Below are positions 1 through 8,685 of a stretch of DNA of 64,000 bases, piece by piece (positions within the stretch are counted from its first letter, which is position 1; each line of letters starts with the position of its first letter). The stretch is from Pseudomonas fluorescens (GTDB lineage Bacteria > Pseudomonadota > Gammaproteobacteria > Pseudomonadales > Pseudomonadaceae): assembly GCF_900636825.1 (NCBI RefSeq), contig NZ_LR134318.1, forward strand, positions 3,319,501 to 3,383,500. Reading direction: 5' to 3'. The notes under the pieces are model-generated. The model worked only from the letters and a program-made list of their open reading frames with translations, was not told where the DNA came from and did not search any database. Position numbers and translations under genes: made by a program.

Positions 1-261
1 TTGCAATACCCGGCTCATCGCATCCGATTCCGCTCCGGACGTCTGCGGCACCAGCACGAATAGCGCCGCACCCAGCGCCACCAGCATGTGCGTACGCACG
101 CCCGCGGCCTTGCCCTTGTGTTCACGCTCAAAGCCGAGAATCCCGCCGAGAATTGCTGCCATCAGCAGCCGCACGGTAATCCGCGTCATCTGTGACGCGT
201 CGCCGATGTCAGCGAACTCCGCTTGCAACGTCACCCATACTTCATCCCACCATTCGTCCAT
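1..261 (-). CDS. MgtC/SapB family membrane protein, C-terminus cut by window edge
   Basis: The 87 visible residues begin MDEWWDEVW at position 261 and run off the left edge. After about 25 residues comes a membrane segment followed by ILGGILGFEREHKGKAAG and RTHMLVALGAALF. This is the hallmark N-terminal region of the MgtC/SapB family: a glycine-rich helix, then a GxxRE-like basic loop, then the RTH motif. Members are inner-membrane proteins linked to Mg2+ limitation, acid tolerance and inhibition of ATP synthase. The C-terminal half cannot be judged here. Confidence 0.8.
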   Translation of the reverse strand, partial: MDEWWDEVWVTLQAEFADIGDASQMTRITVRLLMAAILGGILGFEREHKGKAAGVRTHMLVALGAALFVLVPQTSGAESDAMSRVLQ

Positions 262-390
262 TCGTGAAACCCTTGTTGTGTCTTTGACTGGATAAGCGAT
301 GGACAACGCCGACCATTAATCGGTTGCGCAGAACGATTCACGTGCTTCGCTTCCTAACGAGCAGACATCACTGGAAAAAGGACTGCCGCC

Positions 391-639
391 ATGCCCGTTC
401 GCATCGATGAATCCAACCCCGAGCAGAAAGTGTGTTTTTTTACCGTCGAACATGGCGAAGAAATACGCATCTGCGACACTCTCGAAGTCATGACCGATAG
501 TGCAAAAGCCATGTCATTCGTCGCGGTAGAGGGCGAGCGCATCTACATCACCGAAGCAGAAGCGGATGCCTTGACGGCTGCCGGGGCCAAGGACGGGCGT
601 AAACATCTGAAAGCCGATGACAGTGATTCGGTAGTTTGA
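391..639 (+). CDS. Small conserved protein, DUF3203-like
   Basis: An 82-residue soluble acidic protein starting MPVRIDESNPEQKVCFF, with AAGGAC seven bases before the ATG. There is no signal peptide or membrane segment. The pattern (short beta-rich protein, then ITEAEADALTAAGAKDGR near the end) resembles the Pseudomonas-restricted DUF3203 family, which has no known function. The family call is from memory and is moderate. The gene sits alone between mgtC and ccoG. Confidence 0.65.
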   Translation: MPVRIDESNPEQKVCFFTVEHGEEIRICDTLEVMTDSAKAMSFVAVEGERIYITEAEADALTAAGAKDGRKHLKADDSDSVV

Positions 640-821
640 CTGATCTTGATCAACACGCTGCGCGGACGCCTGCGATAGGCGCCCCGCGCCCTGCCCTACG
701 ACGTGGCTGAAGTCGTCGCTTTCAATCCACAAAACCTCATCTGATCCGCTTTTTATAGCCAGACCTGAGTCTGTTCTGTAAACAGATCGACGCTCATAGT
801 TCACCGGCCTGATGGAGGCTG

Positions 822-839
822 ATGAGCGAACGACCATGA
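822..839 (+). other. Five-codon leader ORF overlapping the ccoG start
   Basis: ATG-AGC-GAA-CGA-CCA-TGA reads Met-Ser-Glu-Arg-Pro-stop, and its TGA overlaps the ccoG ATG at 836 (ATGA). The 12 bases beginning at 822 are repeated exactly at 836, so the leader looks like a tandem copy of the ccoG start. A GGAGG sits at 814-818. Translation of the leader is not shown and could be chance. Confidence 0.3.
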
Positions 840-2266
840 GCGAACGAATCCCCGTCCGAAGCGTAGAAGCGACGCCAATCATTAAACGTGTGCCGGGTCG
901 CCCGACCACGGCGGCGACCCGGTCCAGCGACAACCAGATCCACACCCGCAGCTTCACCGGCCTGTTTCGCTCCCTGCGCCTGAGCGGTGCCGGATTTCTG
1001 TTTCTGCTGTTTTTCGGCACCGTGTGGCTGAACTGGGGCGGGCGTCAGGCGGTCCTCTGGGATCTCTCCGAAAGCAAATTTCACATCTTCGGCGCCACGT
1101 TCTGGCCGCAGGATTTCATTTTGCTCTCGGCGCTGCTGATCATTGCCGCGTTTGGCCTTTTCGCCATCACCGTGTTCGCGGGGCGGGTCTGGTGCGGATA
1201 TACCTGTCCACAGAGTTCGTGGACGTGGATTTTCATGTGGTGCGAGAAAATCACCGAAGGCGAACGCCATCAGCGAATCAAGCTGCAAGCGGCGCCGTGG
1301 AGCTTCAACAAAGTGGCGCGGCGTGCGGCCAAGCACACGCTGTGGCTGGCGATCAGTGTCATCACTGGCCTGACTTTCGTTGGTTACTTCACGCCAATCC
1401 GGCCGCTCGCGGAAGAATTGCTGACTTTGCAAATCGGCGGCGTCAGTCTGTTCTGGGTGCTGTTTTTTACCGCGGCCACCTATATAAACGCCGGTTGGCT
1501 GCGGGAAGCGGTGTGCATGCACATGTGTCCGTATGCGCGGTTCCAGAGCGTGATGTTCGACAAGGACACCCTGACGATTGCCTACGACGCGGCGCGTGGC
1601 GAACACCGTGGCCCGCGCAAACGCGAAGCCAATCCGCTTGAGGCGGGCCTGGGCGATTGCATCGACTGTCAGGTATGTGTGCAGGTGTGCCCGACCGGCA
1701 TCGACATCCGCGACGGCTTGCAGATGGAATGCATTGGTTGCGCGGCGTGCATTGATGCCTGTGACTCGATCATGGACAAAATGAATTATCCTCGCGGGCT
1801 GATCCGTTACAGTTCCGAGCGCGAATTGCAGGGTGACAAGACACATTGGCTGCGCCCGCGCTTGATTGGCTACATGGCGGTGCTGCTGGTAATGGTCGGC
1901 GCGTTGGTGCTGGCGTTGGTCGAGCGGCCGATGGTGTCGCTGGACGTGACCAAGGATCGCGGATTGTTCCGGGAAAATGCCCGGGGCCAGATCGAGAATA
2001 TTTACTCGCTCAAGGTGATCAACAAGACCCAACAGCAACAGGAATATCGCTTGGGCCTGGTGGATGGCAACGGCTTCGAGTTACACGGCAAAACCCAATT
2101 GAGCCTGGCGCCGGGGGAAATTGTCGATGTACCGGTGTCGGTGGCGATGACCACCGAACGCCCGACCAGCAGTTCGCAGACCTTGAGTTTCAGAATCGAG
2201 GACAGTGATGAACCACAGGTTCACAGCGTGGCCAAGAGCCGGTTTGTGGCGCCGATGAATCGCTGA
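836..2266 (+). CDS. ccoG: CcoG (RdxA/FixG-like) cytochrome c oxidase accessory iron-sulfur protein
   Basis: 476 residues from the ATG at 836 (an in-frame ATG at 812 is also possible). CcoG is a membrane protein with 4Fe-4S clusters that reduces copper for assembly of cbb3 cytochrome oxidase. It has several transmembrane segments in the first 230 residues. The motif CGYTCPQSSWTW lies near residue 120. Two ferredoxin-type cysteine groups, CIDCQVCVQVCPTG and CIGCAACIDACDS, lie near residues 275-310. A last membrane helix is followed by a periplasmic Ig-like domain (FixG C-terminal domain). The usual ccoNOP/ccoIS neighbours are not in this window on this side. Confidence 0.95.
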   Translation: MSERIPVRSVEATPIIKRVPGRPTTAATRSSDNQIHTRSFTGLFRSLRLSGAGFLFLLFFGTVWLNWGGRQAVLWDLSESKFHIFGATFWPQDFILLSALLIIAAFGLFAITVFAGRVWCGYTCPQSSWTWIFMWCEKITEGERHQRIKLQAAPWSFNKVARRAAKHTLWLAISVITGLTFVGYFTPIRPLAEELLTLQIGGVSLFWVLFFTAATYINAGWLREAVCMHMCPYARFQSVMFDKDTLTIAYDAARGEHRGPRKREANPLEAGLGDCIDCQVCVQVCPTGIDIRDGLQMECIGCAACIDACDSIMDKMNYPRGLIRYSSERELQGDKTHWLRPRLIGYMAVLLVMVGALVLALVERPMVSLDVTKDRGLFRENARGQIENIYSLKVINKTQQQQEYRLGLVDGNGFELHGKTQLSLAPGEIVDVPVSVAMTTERPTSSSQTLSFRIEDSDEPQVHSVAKSRFVAPMNR

Positions 2267-2303
2267 TCCATTAAGCTGCTGCCGCTTTTAACCGACGATA
2301 CAG

Positions 2304-2402
2304 CACCTGTGGCGAGGTAGCTTGCTCCCGCTTGAGTGCGCAGCGCTCACAAAGTGTAGGGTTGCTGCGCAACCCAGCGGGAGCAAGCTCCCTCGCCACA
2401 AC
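2304..2402. repeat. REP pair (inverted palindromes, TGTGGCGAGG type)
   Basis: Two inverted arms, TGTGGCGAGGTAGCTTGCTC at the left and GAGCAAGCTCCCTCGCCACA at the right, enclose a spacer with its own GGTTGC/GCAACC stem. It is a typical extragenic REP doublet of fluorescent pseudomonads, placed between ccoG and the MocR gene. Confidence 0.85.
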
Positions 2403-2435
2403 GGCAAGCCGAATACAGTCCATTGCGGAATACCG

Positions 2436-3845
2436 ATGAAACGCTACGAAAAATTCGCCGAAGACATCGCTGAACTGATCCGCTCCGGCGTGCTCGGCCC
2501 CGGCCAGCGCGTGCCTTCGGTGCGCTACGCCAGCCAGACCTACGGCGTCAGCCCGTCGACGGTGTTCCAGGCCTATTACCTGCTGGAGCGCCGTGGTCTG
2601 ATCCGCGCTCGTCCGCGCTCCGGCTATTTCGTCAACACCCATGCGCCGAGCCCGTTTTCGGAGCCGGTGATCAGCAGCCAGGTCAACGACTCCACCGACG
2701 TCGATGTCAGCGAATTGGTGTTCTCGGTACTCGACTCGATCAAAGACCCCAACACCGTGCCGTTCGGCTCGGCGTTTCCCAGCCCGATGCTGTTCCCGCT
2801 GCAACGCCTGTCGCGCTCGCTGGCCAGCGCCGCACGGGAGATGGATCCGCGCATGGTCGTCACTGACATGTCGCCGGGCAACCCGCAATTGCGCCGGCAG
2901 ATCGCTCTGCGCTACATGGTCGGCGGGCTGATGTTGCCGATGGAAGAACTGCTGATCACCAATGGCGCCCTCGAGGCATTGAACCTGTGCCTGCAAGCGG
3001 TCACCGAACCGGGCGATCTGGTCGCCATCGAAGCCCCGGCGTTTTACGCCAGCCTGCAAGTGCTGGAACGTCTGAAACTCAAGGCCGTGGAAATTCCCGT
3101 GCATCCGCGTGACGGCATCGACCTCAACGTGCTGGCGCAAACCCTCGAACGCCACCCGGTCAAGGCGTGCTGGTGCATGACCAGTTTCCAGAACCCGATG
3201 GGCGCGACCATGCCGGAGGCGAAGAAACAGGAATTGGTTGAGCTGTTGCGCCGCCATCAGGTGCCGCTGATCGAAGACGACGTTTACGCCGAACTCTATT
3301 ACGGCCAACACGCACCGAAACCGGCCAAGGCCTTTGACACGGAAGGCTTGGTGATGCATTGCGGCTCGTTCGCCAAAAGTCTTGCGCCCGGCTACCGTAT
3401 TGGCTGGGTGGCCGCCGGACGCTATGCACAGAAAATCGAACGACTGAAATTGATGACCTCGCTGTGCGCGTCAATGCCCGCGCAGGCGGCGATTGCAGAC
3501 TATCTGCAGCACGGCGGCTACGACCGCCATCTGCGCAAGTTGCGCTACGCACTGGAAGAGCAGCAAAGCGCCATGCTCGCCGCGATCGCCCGTTATTTCC
3601 CGGCGCAAACACGCGTAAGCCAGCCGGCCGGCGGCTATTTTTTATGGCTGGAACTGCCGCCAGAGACGGATTCGCTGAAGTTGTTTCAAATGGCATTGGC
3701 GCAAGGCATCAGCATCGGACCTGGCCCGATTTTCTCGCCGACGCAGCGATTCCGACACTGTATTCGGCTGAACTATGGAAGCCCGTGGACTGAGGACTCG
3801 GAAAAGGCCATGGAAACGTTGGGGCGGATTGTGCGGTCGTTCTGA
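2436..3845 (+). CDS. MocR-type GntR regulator with aminotransferase domain
   Basis: 469 residues from ATG 2436, just before MKRYEKFAEDIAELI. Residues 1-75 form a GntR winged helix-turn-helix (RVPSVRYASQTYGVSPSTV). Residues from about 100 to the end are a fold-type I PLP aminotransferase with the FAKSLAPGYRIGW stretch, whose lysine near residue 314 should bind PLP. MocR proteins act as PLP- or amine-responsive transcription factors, and few have aminotransferase activity of their own. The regulated gene is not evident: ccoG upstream is unrelated and the SDR downstream is convergent. The length fits the family. Confidence 0.9.
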   Translation: MKRYEKFAEDIAELIRSGVLGPGQRVPSVRYASQTYGVSPSTVFQAYYLLERRGLIRARPRSGYFVNTHAPSPFSEPVISSQVNDSTDVDVSELVFSVLDSIKDPNTVPFGSAFPSPMLFPLQRLSRSLASAAREMDPRMVVTDMSPGNPQLRRQIALRYMVGGLMLPMEELLITNGALEALNLCLQAVTEPGDLVAIEAPAFYASLQVLERLKLKAVEIPVHPRDGIDLNVLAQTLERHPVKACWCMTSFQNPMGATMPEAKKQELVELLRRHQVPLIEDDVYAELYYGQHAPKPAKAFDTEGLVMHCGSFAKSLAPGYRIGWVAAGRYAQKIERLKLMTSLCASMPAQAAIADYLQHGGYDRHLRKLRYALEEQQSAMLAAIARYFPAQTRVSQPAGGYFLWLELPPETDSLKLFQMALAQGISIGPGPIFSPTQRFRHCIRLNYGSPWTEDSEKAMETLGRIVRSF

Positions 3846-3872
3846 TGGTTTGATGTCGAATGCGCGGGCCTC

Positions 3873-3956
3873 ATCGCTGGCAAGCCAGCTCCCACAGGTT
3901 ACTTGGTCGCTCACACATTTTGTGTACGCTGAAGATCCCTGTGGGAGCTGGCTTCT
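3873..3956. repeat. REP pair (GTGGGAGCTGGC type)
   Basis: CAAGCCAGCTCCCACAGG on the left is mirrored by CCTGTGGGAGCTGGCTT on the right. The element fills the space between the convergent MocR and SDR genes, and its right arm touches the SDR stop codon (TAG on the minus strand, 3955-3957). Confidence 0.85.
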
Positions 3957-4701
3957 AACGCCCGCCCCCGAGATCGACAAACGTCCCGGTCGCATATGAA
4001 GCCTTGTCCGACAGCAGCCAGATGATCGCCTCAGCCACTTCATCCGGACGCCCGCCGCGCGCCATCGGGATAGCCGATTCGAGTTTGCTGACCCGATCCG
4101 GGTCACCGCTCAAAGCGTGGAAATCGGTGTAGATATAGCCTGGGCGCACCGCATTGACGCGTATGCCTTCACCGGCCACTTCCTTGGACAGGCCGATGGT
4201 GAAGGTGTCGAGTGCGCCTTTGGAGGCGGCGTAGTCGACGTATTCGTTTGGCGAGCCCAGCCGCGCAGCCACCGAAGAAACGTTGACGATACTGCCGCCC
4301 TGCCCGCCATGTTTGGGCGACATGCGCAGAATCGCATGTTTGGCGCAGAGGATCGGCGCCAGAACGTTGGTCTTCATGATTTTCAGAATGCGGAATTCGG
4401 ACATTTCATCGACCCGCGATTTTTGCCCGACGGTGCCGGCGTTGTTCACCAGCGCGGTCACCCGGCCCAACTCGCTGTCGACGCGCTGGAACATCGCGAT
4501 CACCTCGTCCTCAATGCTGACGTCGGCGCGTACTGCGATGGCTTGTGCGCCCAGGCCTCGGACTTGTTCCAGCACGTTTTGCGCGGCTTGTTCATCCGAC
4601 TGATAGTTGATGCAGATCCGATAGCCCTGCTCGGCGGCCAACAACGCCGTAGCGGCGCCAATCCCGCGCCCGCCACCGGTGATGACAATGACTTTTTCCA
4701 T
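3955..4701 (-). CDS. Short-chain dehydrogenase/reductase (SDR), classical type
   Basis: 248 residues from ATG 4701 (MEKVIVITGGG); an upstream in-frame ATG at 4725 is less likely. It has the classical SDR fold: the TGGGRGIG cofactor loop near the N-terminus, VNNAG, the serine in VNVSSVAARLG and the catalytic YAASK, ending in ASYATGTFVDLGGGR. The basic residue in the TGGGRG loop suggests NADP(H). Substrate cannot be told from sequence; such proteins are often labelled glucose-1-dehydrogenase-like. It is monocistronic, and its stop codon abuts a REP element. Confidence 0.9.
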   Translation of the reverse strand: MEKVIVITGGGRGIGAATALLAAEQGYRICINYQSDEQAAQNVLEQVRGLGAQAIAVRADVSIEDEVIAMFQRVDSELGRVTALVNNAGTVGQKSRVDEMSEFRILKIMKTNVLAPILCAKHAILRMSPKHGGQGGSIVNVSSVAARLGSPNEYVDYAASKGALDTFTIGLSKEVAGEGIRVNAVRPGYIYTDFHALSGDPDRVSKLESAIPMARGGRPDEVAEAIIWLLSDKASYATGTFVDLGGGR

Positions 4702-4787
4702 GCTGGCCTTTTCCCCCAAGTGCACACGTAACAGTCGGGGAAAGGATAACCGCCATTGGCGGGTTTTGCATGGGCTGTGTCAAAGGC

Positions 4788-6926
4788 TCAAATGTTGATC
4801 TTTTCAGGCGGTTTAACAACATTTATGGCAAGGGAGCTGTGGTCTCTGACCACCGCCAACCGCTGCCCGCGCACGATGTCCTGCATGAAGCGCTCCGCCG
4901 GCATCGGATGCCCGAGCAGATAACCCTGCAACGAATCACAGCCCAGTTTCGTCAGGAAATCCTGCTGCGCATCGGTCTCGACGCCTTCGGCGACGATGCG
5001 CAGATCCAATGCCTGACCGAGCGCGACGATCGCCGAAACGATCGCGGCATCATCACCGTCATGCTCGAGATCGCGGACGAAGCCACGGTCGATCTTCAGT
5101 TCATTGGCCGGCAGACGCTTGAGGTACATCAGGCTGGAATAGCCCGTGCCAAAATCATCGATCGACAGGTCAACGCCCATGTCCGACAACTCCTGCAACA
5201 CCGTCATGCTCGCATCGGCGTCGCTCATCGCCGTGGTTTCGGTGATCTCCAGCGTCAGGCTGTTGGCCGGCAGATGGTGAGTCGCCAGCGCATTGGCCAC
5301 ACTCTGCACCAGACCGGCGTGGCAGAACTGCAATGCCGAGAGGTTCACCGCAATGCGCCAATCGGTGTAACCGAGCACATACCATTCGCGCATCTGCCGG
5401 CAGGCTTCGTTAAGCACCCAGTCGCCAATCGGAATGATCAGGCCGGTCTTTTCCGCCAGATCGATGAATTTGTCCGGCATCAGCATGCCATGCACCGGAT
5501 GCTGCCAGCGCAACAGCGCTTCAGCCCCCACCGGACGACCGTTGGCGGCATCGAACTTGGGCTGGTAATAGAGGCTGAACTGGCTGAGCTCCAGCGCCGC
5601 GCGCAGGTCCTGGAGCAACTGCAATTGCTTGCGCGCGTTGCTGTTCATCGATGCGTCGAAGAAGCTATAGCCGTTCTTGCCGCCGTTTTTGGCGTGATAC
5701 ATCGCAGCGTCGGCGTTCATCAGCAGTTCCTGAGCATTGTTGCCGTTGCCCGGATACAGGGCGATGCCGACGCTGGCGGAAATCTGCAGGTCATGTTCAG
5801 TAACGCGGAAGGTTTGGCCGATCAAGCCGACCTGGCGCGCGGCAAGGCTCAAGGCATCGTTGGGCTCGCTCAGGCGCACCAGCAAAACGAATTCATCGCC
5901 GCCGATGCGCGCCAGCGTGTCCTGACTGCGCAAGTCTTCGCGCAGACGCAGGCCGACTTCGCGCAGCAACTGATCGCCCATGTGATGGCCAAACGCGTCA
6001 TTGACGGGCTTGAAGCCGTCGAGATCGATGAACATCAACGCGAAACAACCGCCCTGCTCTGCAACCTTCTTGATCGCCTGATTGATCCGGTCATCGAGCA
6101 GCATGCGATTCGGCAAACCGGTCAGCGGATCGTGCAGTGCCAGTTGGATGAGTTCGCGGTTGGCCACCGTCAGCGAGTGCGCCAGATCAGCGGTGCGCGC
6201 TTCCAGACGGGCATCGAGAATCGAGGTCAGCAAGGCAATCGATAGCACCGCCAGCGTGGTAATCACCACCAGACTGTCGAGGCCATTGCCTTTCAGGCCA
6301 TTCAGCGTCGCGCCGCAGAAACTGCCCTCGGGAAATTGCGCGGCGGCCATGCCGGTGTAATGCATGCCGACGATCGCCATGCCCATGATCACCGCGGCGC
6401 CAGCGCGAATCAGCCGCACGAACGGTGAGTGCTGACGCAGGCGAAACGCAATCCACAATGCCGCCGCCGAGGCGCCGACGGCAATGAGCAAGGAAGCGCT
6501 GAACAGCGTCGGGTCGTAATCGATGCCGGGCGTCATGCGCAACGCGGCCATGCCGGTGTAGTGCATCGCGCTGATGCCCGAGCCCATGATCAGTGCACCA
6601 AACGCCAGTTGCGCCAGTGGCAGCTTCGGCTGGCTTACCAGCCACAGGGCAAAACCGCAGGAGAGCATGGCAATCAGCAGGGATAGCGCGGTCAGGGCAA
6701 AGTCATAGCCCCGAGCAATGGGCAATTTGAAGGCGAGCATGCCAATGAAATGCATCGACCAGACGCCCACGCCCATCGCAAACGCGCCCCCCGCCGTCCA
6801 GAAATGCACGGCCCGGCCCTTTGCCGTGGCGATGCGCCCGGTCAGGTCAAGTGCCGTGTAGGAAGCGAGGATCGCCACGCACAACGAAATGAAAACCAGA
6901 GTGAAGGAGTAGCTGCCGATGAGCAT
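4788..6926 (-). CDS. MHYT-GGDEF-EAL cyclic-di-GMP signalling membrane protein
   Basis: About 712 residues starting MLIGSYSFTLVFISLCV at 6926, the usual start for MHYT proteins; an in-frame ATG at 6965 is possible. Seven membrane helices carry three MHYT-type motifs (WSMHFIGM, SAMHYTGM, VGMHYTGM), a proposed sensor for diatomic gases or copper. A GGDEF domain with intact RIGGDEF lies near residue 340. An EAL domain with GAEALLRW near 470 and DDFGTGYSS follows. Both active-site motifs are intact, so synthesis and breakdown of c-di-GMP are both possible. Architecture matches MucR/YkoW-like proteins. No operon partners. Confidence 0.93.
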   Translation of the reverse strand: MLIGSYSFTLVFISLCVAILASYTALDLTGRIATAKGRAVHFWTAGGAFAMGVGVWSMHFIGMLAFKLPIARGYDFALTALSLLIAMLSCGFALWLVSQPKLPLAQLAFGALIMGSGISAMHYTGMAALRMTPGIDYDPTLFSASLLIAVGASAAALWIAFRLRQHSPFVRLIRAGAAVIMGMAIVGMHYTGMAAAQFPEGSFCGATLNGLKGNGLDSLVVITTLAVLSIALLTSILDARLEARTADLAHSLTVANRELIQLALHDPLTGLPNRMLLDDRINQAIKKVAEQGGCFALMFIDLDGFKPVNDAFGHHMGDQLLREVGLRLREDLRSQDTLARIGGDEFVLLVRLSEPNDALSLAARQVGLIGQTFRVTEHDLQISASVGIALYPGNGNNAQELLMNADAAMYHAKNGGKNGYSFFDASMNSNARKQLQLLQDLRAALELSQFSLYYQPKFDAANGRPVGAEALLRWQHPVHGMLMPDKFIDLAEKTGLIIPIGDWVLNEACRQMREWYVLGYTDWRIAVNLSALQFCHAGLVQSVANALATHHLPANSLTLEITETTAMSDADASMTVLQELSDMGVDLSIDDFGTGYSSLMYLKRLPANELKIDRGFVRDLEHDGDDAAIVSAIVALGQALDLRIVAEGVETDAQQDFLTKLGCDSLQGYLLGHPMPAERFMQDIVRGQRLAVVRDHSSLAINVVKPPEKINI

Positions 6927-7120
6927 GGACGTTCTCGTGACGACCCGTAACCGTACTGCTTCCATTCTCGGTTGGGCAAATGCGGCGATTGTACTGATTG
7001 CGCGGAAGAACGCACTGACAAAGTGAGCATATTGCCATCAAGCCGATGAAACGCTTGTTTGATCGTCCTACAAGGCTCTGAAGTGGGCTTTCAGCACTGA
7101 GCCCGCGCCGCACACAAATC

Positions 7121-7212
7121 CCTGTGGGAGCGAGCCTGCTCGCGAAGGCGTCAGCACATCCAGCACCTCGCTGGACTGACTCACCGCTATCGCGAGCAGG
7201 CTCGACCCCACA
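7121..7212. repeat. REP pair (GTGGGAGCGAGCCTGCTCGCGA type)
   Basis: CCTGTGGGAGCGAGCCTGCT is mirrored by TATCGCGAGCAGGCTCGACC. It lies just downstream of opmB and may serve as the 3' end signal of the mux operon. The right arm has drifted (GACCCCACA for GCTCCCACA). Confidence 0.85.
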
Positions 7213-7215
7213 AAT

Positions 7216-8685
7216 TCAGCGGCTGTCGCTGATGTCCATCTGACCATCCCAGCCACCGCCCAGCGCGGCAATCAGCTGCACGCTGGCAATCAGACGATTC
7301 TGCAAAATATTCAACACCGTACGCTCGTTGCTCAACGCCGTGGCTTGCACCACGACCACGTCGATGTAGGCGATCAACCCGGCCTTGTACTGGTTTTCCG
7401 TGAGGCGCAGGGAATCACGCGCGGCATCCAGCGCTTCCTGACGCACCGCCGCTTCATCCTCGTACACCTTGAGCTGCACCAGATAGTTTTCCACTTCGCG
7501 GAAACCGTCGAGCACAGTCTGGCGATAGCGGGCGACCGTTTCGTCATAGGCCGCTTCGGTGCGGTCGACTTCCGCCGAACGAATCCCACCGTCGAACAGC
7601 GGTAACGACAATTGCGGCCCCACCGACCAGAACCGGTTCGGCAGGCTGATGAGGTTTTTCGAGGTACTGCTGCTGTAGCCACCGCTCAGGCTCAGGGTCA
7701 GATCCGGGTAATAAGCTGCTTTCGCCACGCCGATATTGGCGTTGGCAGCAATGACCGAACGCTCCGCCGAGGCGATATCGGGGCGGCGCTCGAGCAACTG
7801 CGATGGCAGGCTCAACGGAATCTGCGGCAGGTTCGGAATGCTCTGCGATTCGGCGATACTGAAATCCGCCGGCGCCTGCCCGGTGAGCACCGCAATCGCA
7901 TTCTCGAACTGCGCGCGCTGCCAGATCAGATCGACCAGATCCGCCTGGGTGCTCTTCAACTGCGTTTGCGCCTGTGCCACCGCATCACGCCCCGAAACGC
8001 CCGCGCGATATTGGTTCTGGGTCATCTTCAGCGAGCGTTCATAGGCGACGACAGTAGCTTCGAGCAAGCGCTTCTGCTGGTCGATCACACGTAATTGCAG
8101 ATAGTTCTGCACCAGCTCCGACTGCTGGCTCAGACGCATCGCCGCCAGATCGGCAAAACTTGCCTGCGCGCTGGCCTCATCGGCCTCCAGTCCGCGACGC
8201 AGTTTGCCCCATACATCCGCTTCCCAACTCACGCCCAACTGCGCGTTATAGGTGTCGCGGATCCCGCTGGAGGAACTGCTCAGGCTCGAACTGCTGCTGC
8301 CGGTGCCTTGGCTGGAGCGAGTTTTGCCGACGCTCAGATCGACATTCGGATAGAACGTCCCGCGCGTACTGCGAACCAGCGCCTGCGCCTGACGGAACTG
8401 CGCCTCCGATTGCGCGACGGTCTGGTTGGCGCTGTTGAGTTTCTCGATCAGCCCGTTGAGCTGTTGATCACCGTACAGCTCCCACCAGGCACCGCGCGCC
8501 AGCGAATCACTGGGATTGGCCTGACGCCAGCCTGCGGCTTCCTTGTATTGAGCGATTTCGGCGGTCGCCGGGCGCTGATAGTCCGGGCCCACAGCGCAGG
8601 CACTGAGCATTGCCACGCACAGTGACAGGCTCAATAAACGCGAGCCGCGCACAGGAGCCAGATTGAAAAGCGAACGGTCGGTCAT
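7216..8685 (-). CDS. opmB: OpmB outer-membrane efflux lipoprotein of the Mux pump
   Basis: 489 residues. The lipoprotein signal ends LSAC with the acylated cysteine at residue 30, followed by AVGPDYQRP as in OprM/NodT proteins. Two outer membrane efflux (OEP) repeats with long helices form a trimeric TolC-like channel. The start codon overlaps the muxC stop (ATGA, 8682-8685), so translation is coupled. As the last gene of muxABC-opmB it supplies the exit duct for the pump. Confidence 0.93.
   Translation of the reverse strand: MTDRSLFNLAPVRGSRLLSLSLCVAMLSACAVGPDYQRPATAEIAQYKEAAGWRQANPSDSLARGAWWELYGDQQLNGLIEKLNSANQTVAQSEAQFRQAQALVRSTRGTFYPNVDLSVGKTRSSQGTGSSSSSLSSSSSGIRDTYNAQLGVSWEADVWGKLRRGLEADEASAQASFADLAAMRLSQQSELVQNYLQLRVIDQQKRLLEATVVAYERSLKMTQNQYRAGVSGRDAVAQAQTQLKSTQADLVDLIWQRAQFENAIAVLTGQAPADFSIAESQSIPNLPQIPLSLPSQLLERRPDIASAERSVIAANANIGVAKAAYYPDLTLSLSGGYSSSTSKNLISLPNRFWSVGPQLSLPLFDGGIRSAEVDRTEAAYDETVARYRQTVLDGFREVENYLVQLKVYEDEAAVRQEALDAARDSLRLTENQYKAGLIAYIDVVVVQATALSNERTVLNILQNRLIASVQLIAALGGGWDGQMDISDSR

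Noticed and set aside
635..655. ANR/FNR-like half sites (TTGAC...TTGATCAA) upstream of ccoG
   Set aside because: The spacing between half sites does not fit TTGAT-N4-ATCAA, and the sites lie about 180 bp before the start across the end of the previous gene.
4770..6245. Long open frame on the plus strand opposite the MHYT-GGDEF-EAL gene
   Set aside because: It is the antisense shadow of a well-supported gene, with glutamine/histidine-rich composition typical of GC-rich reverse frames.
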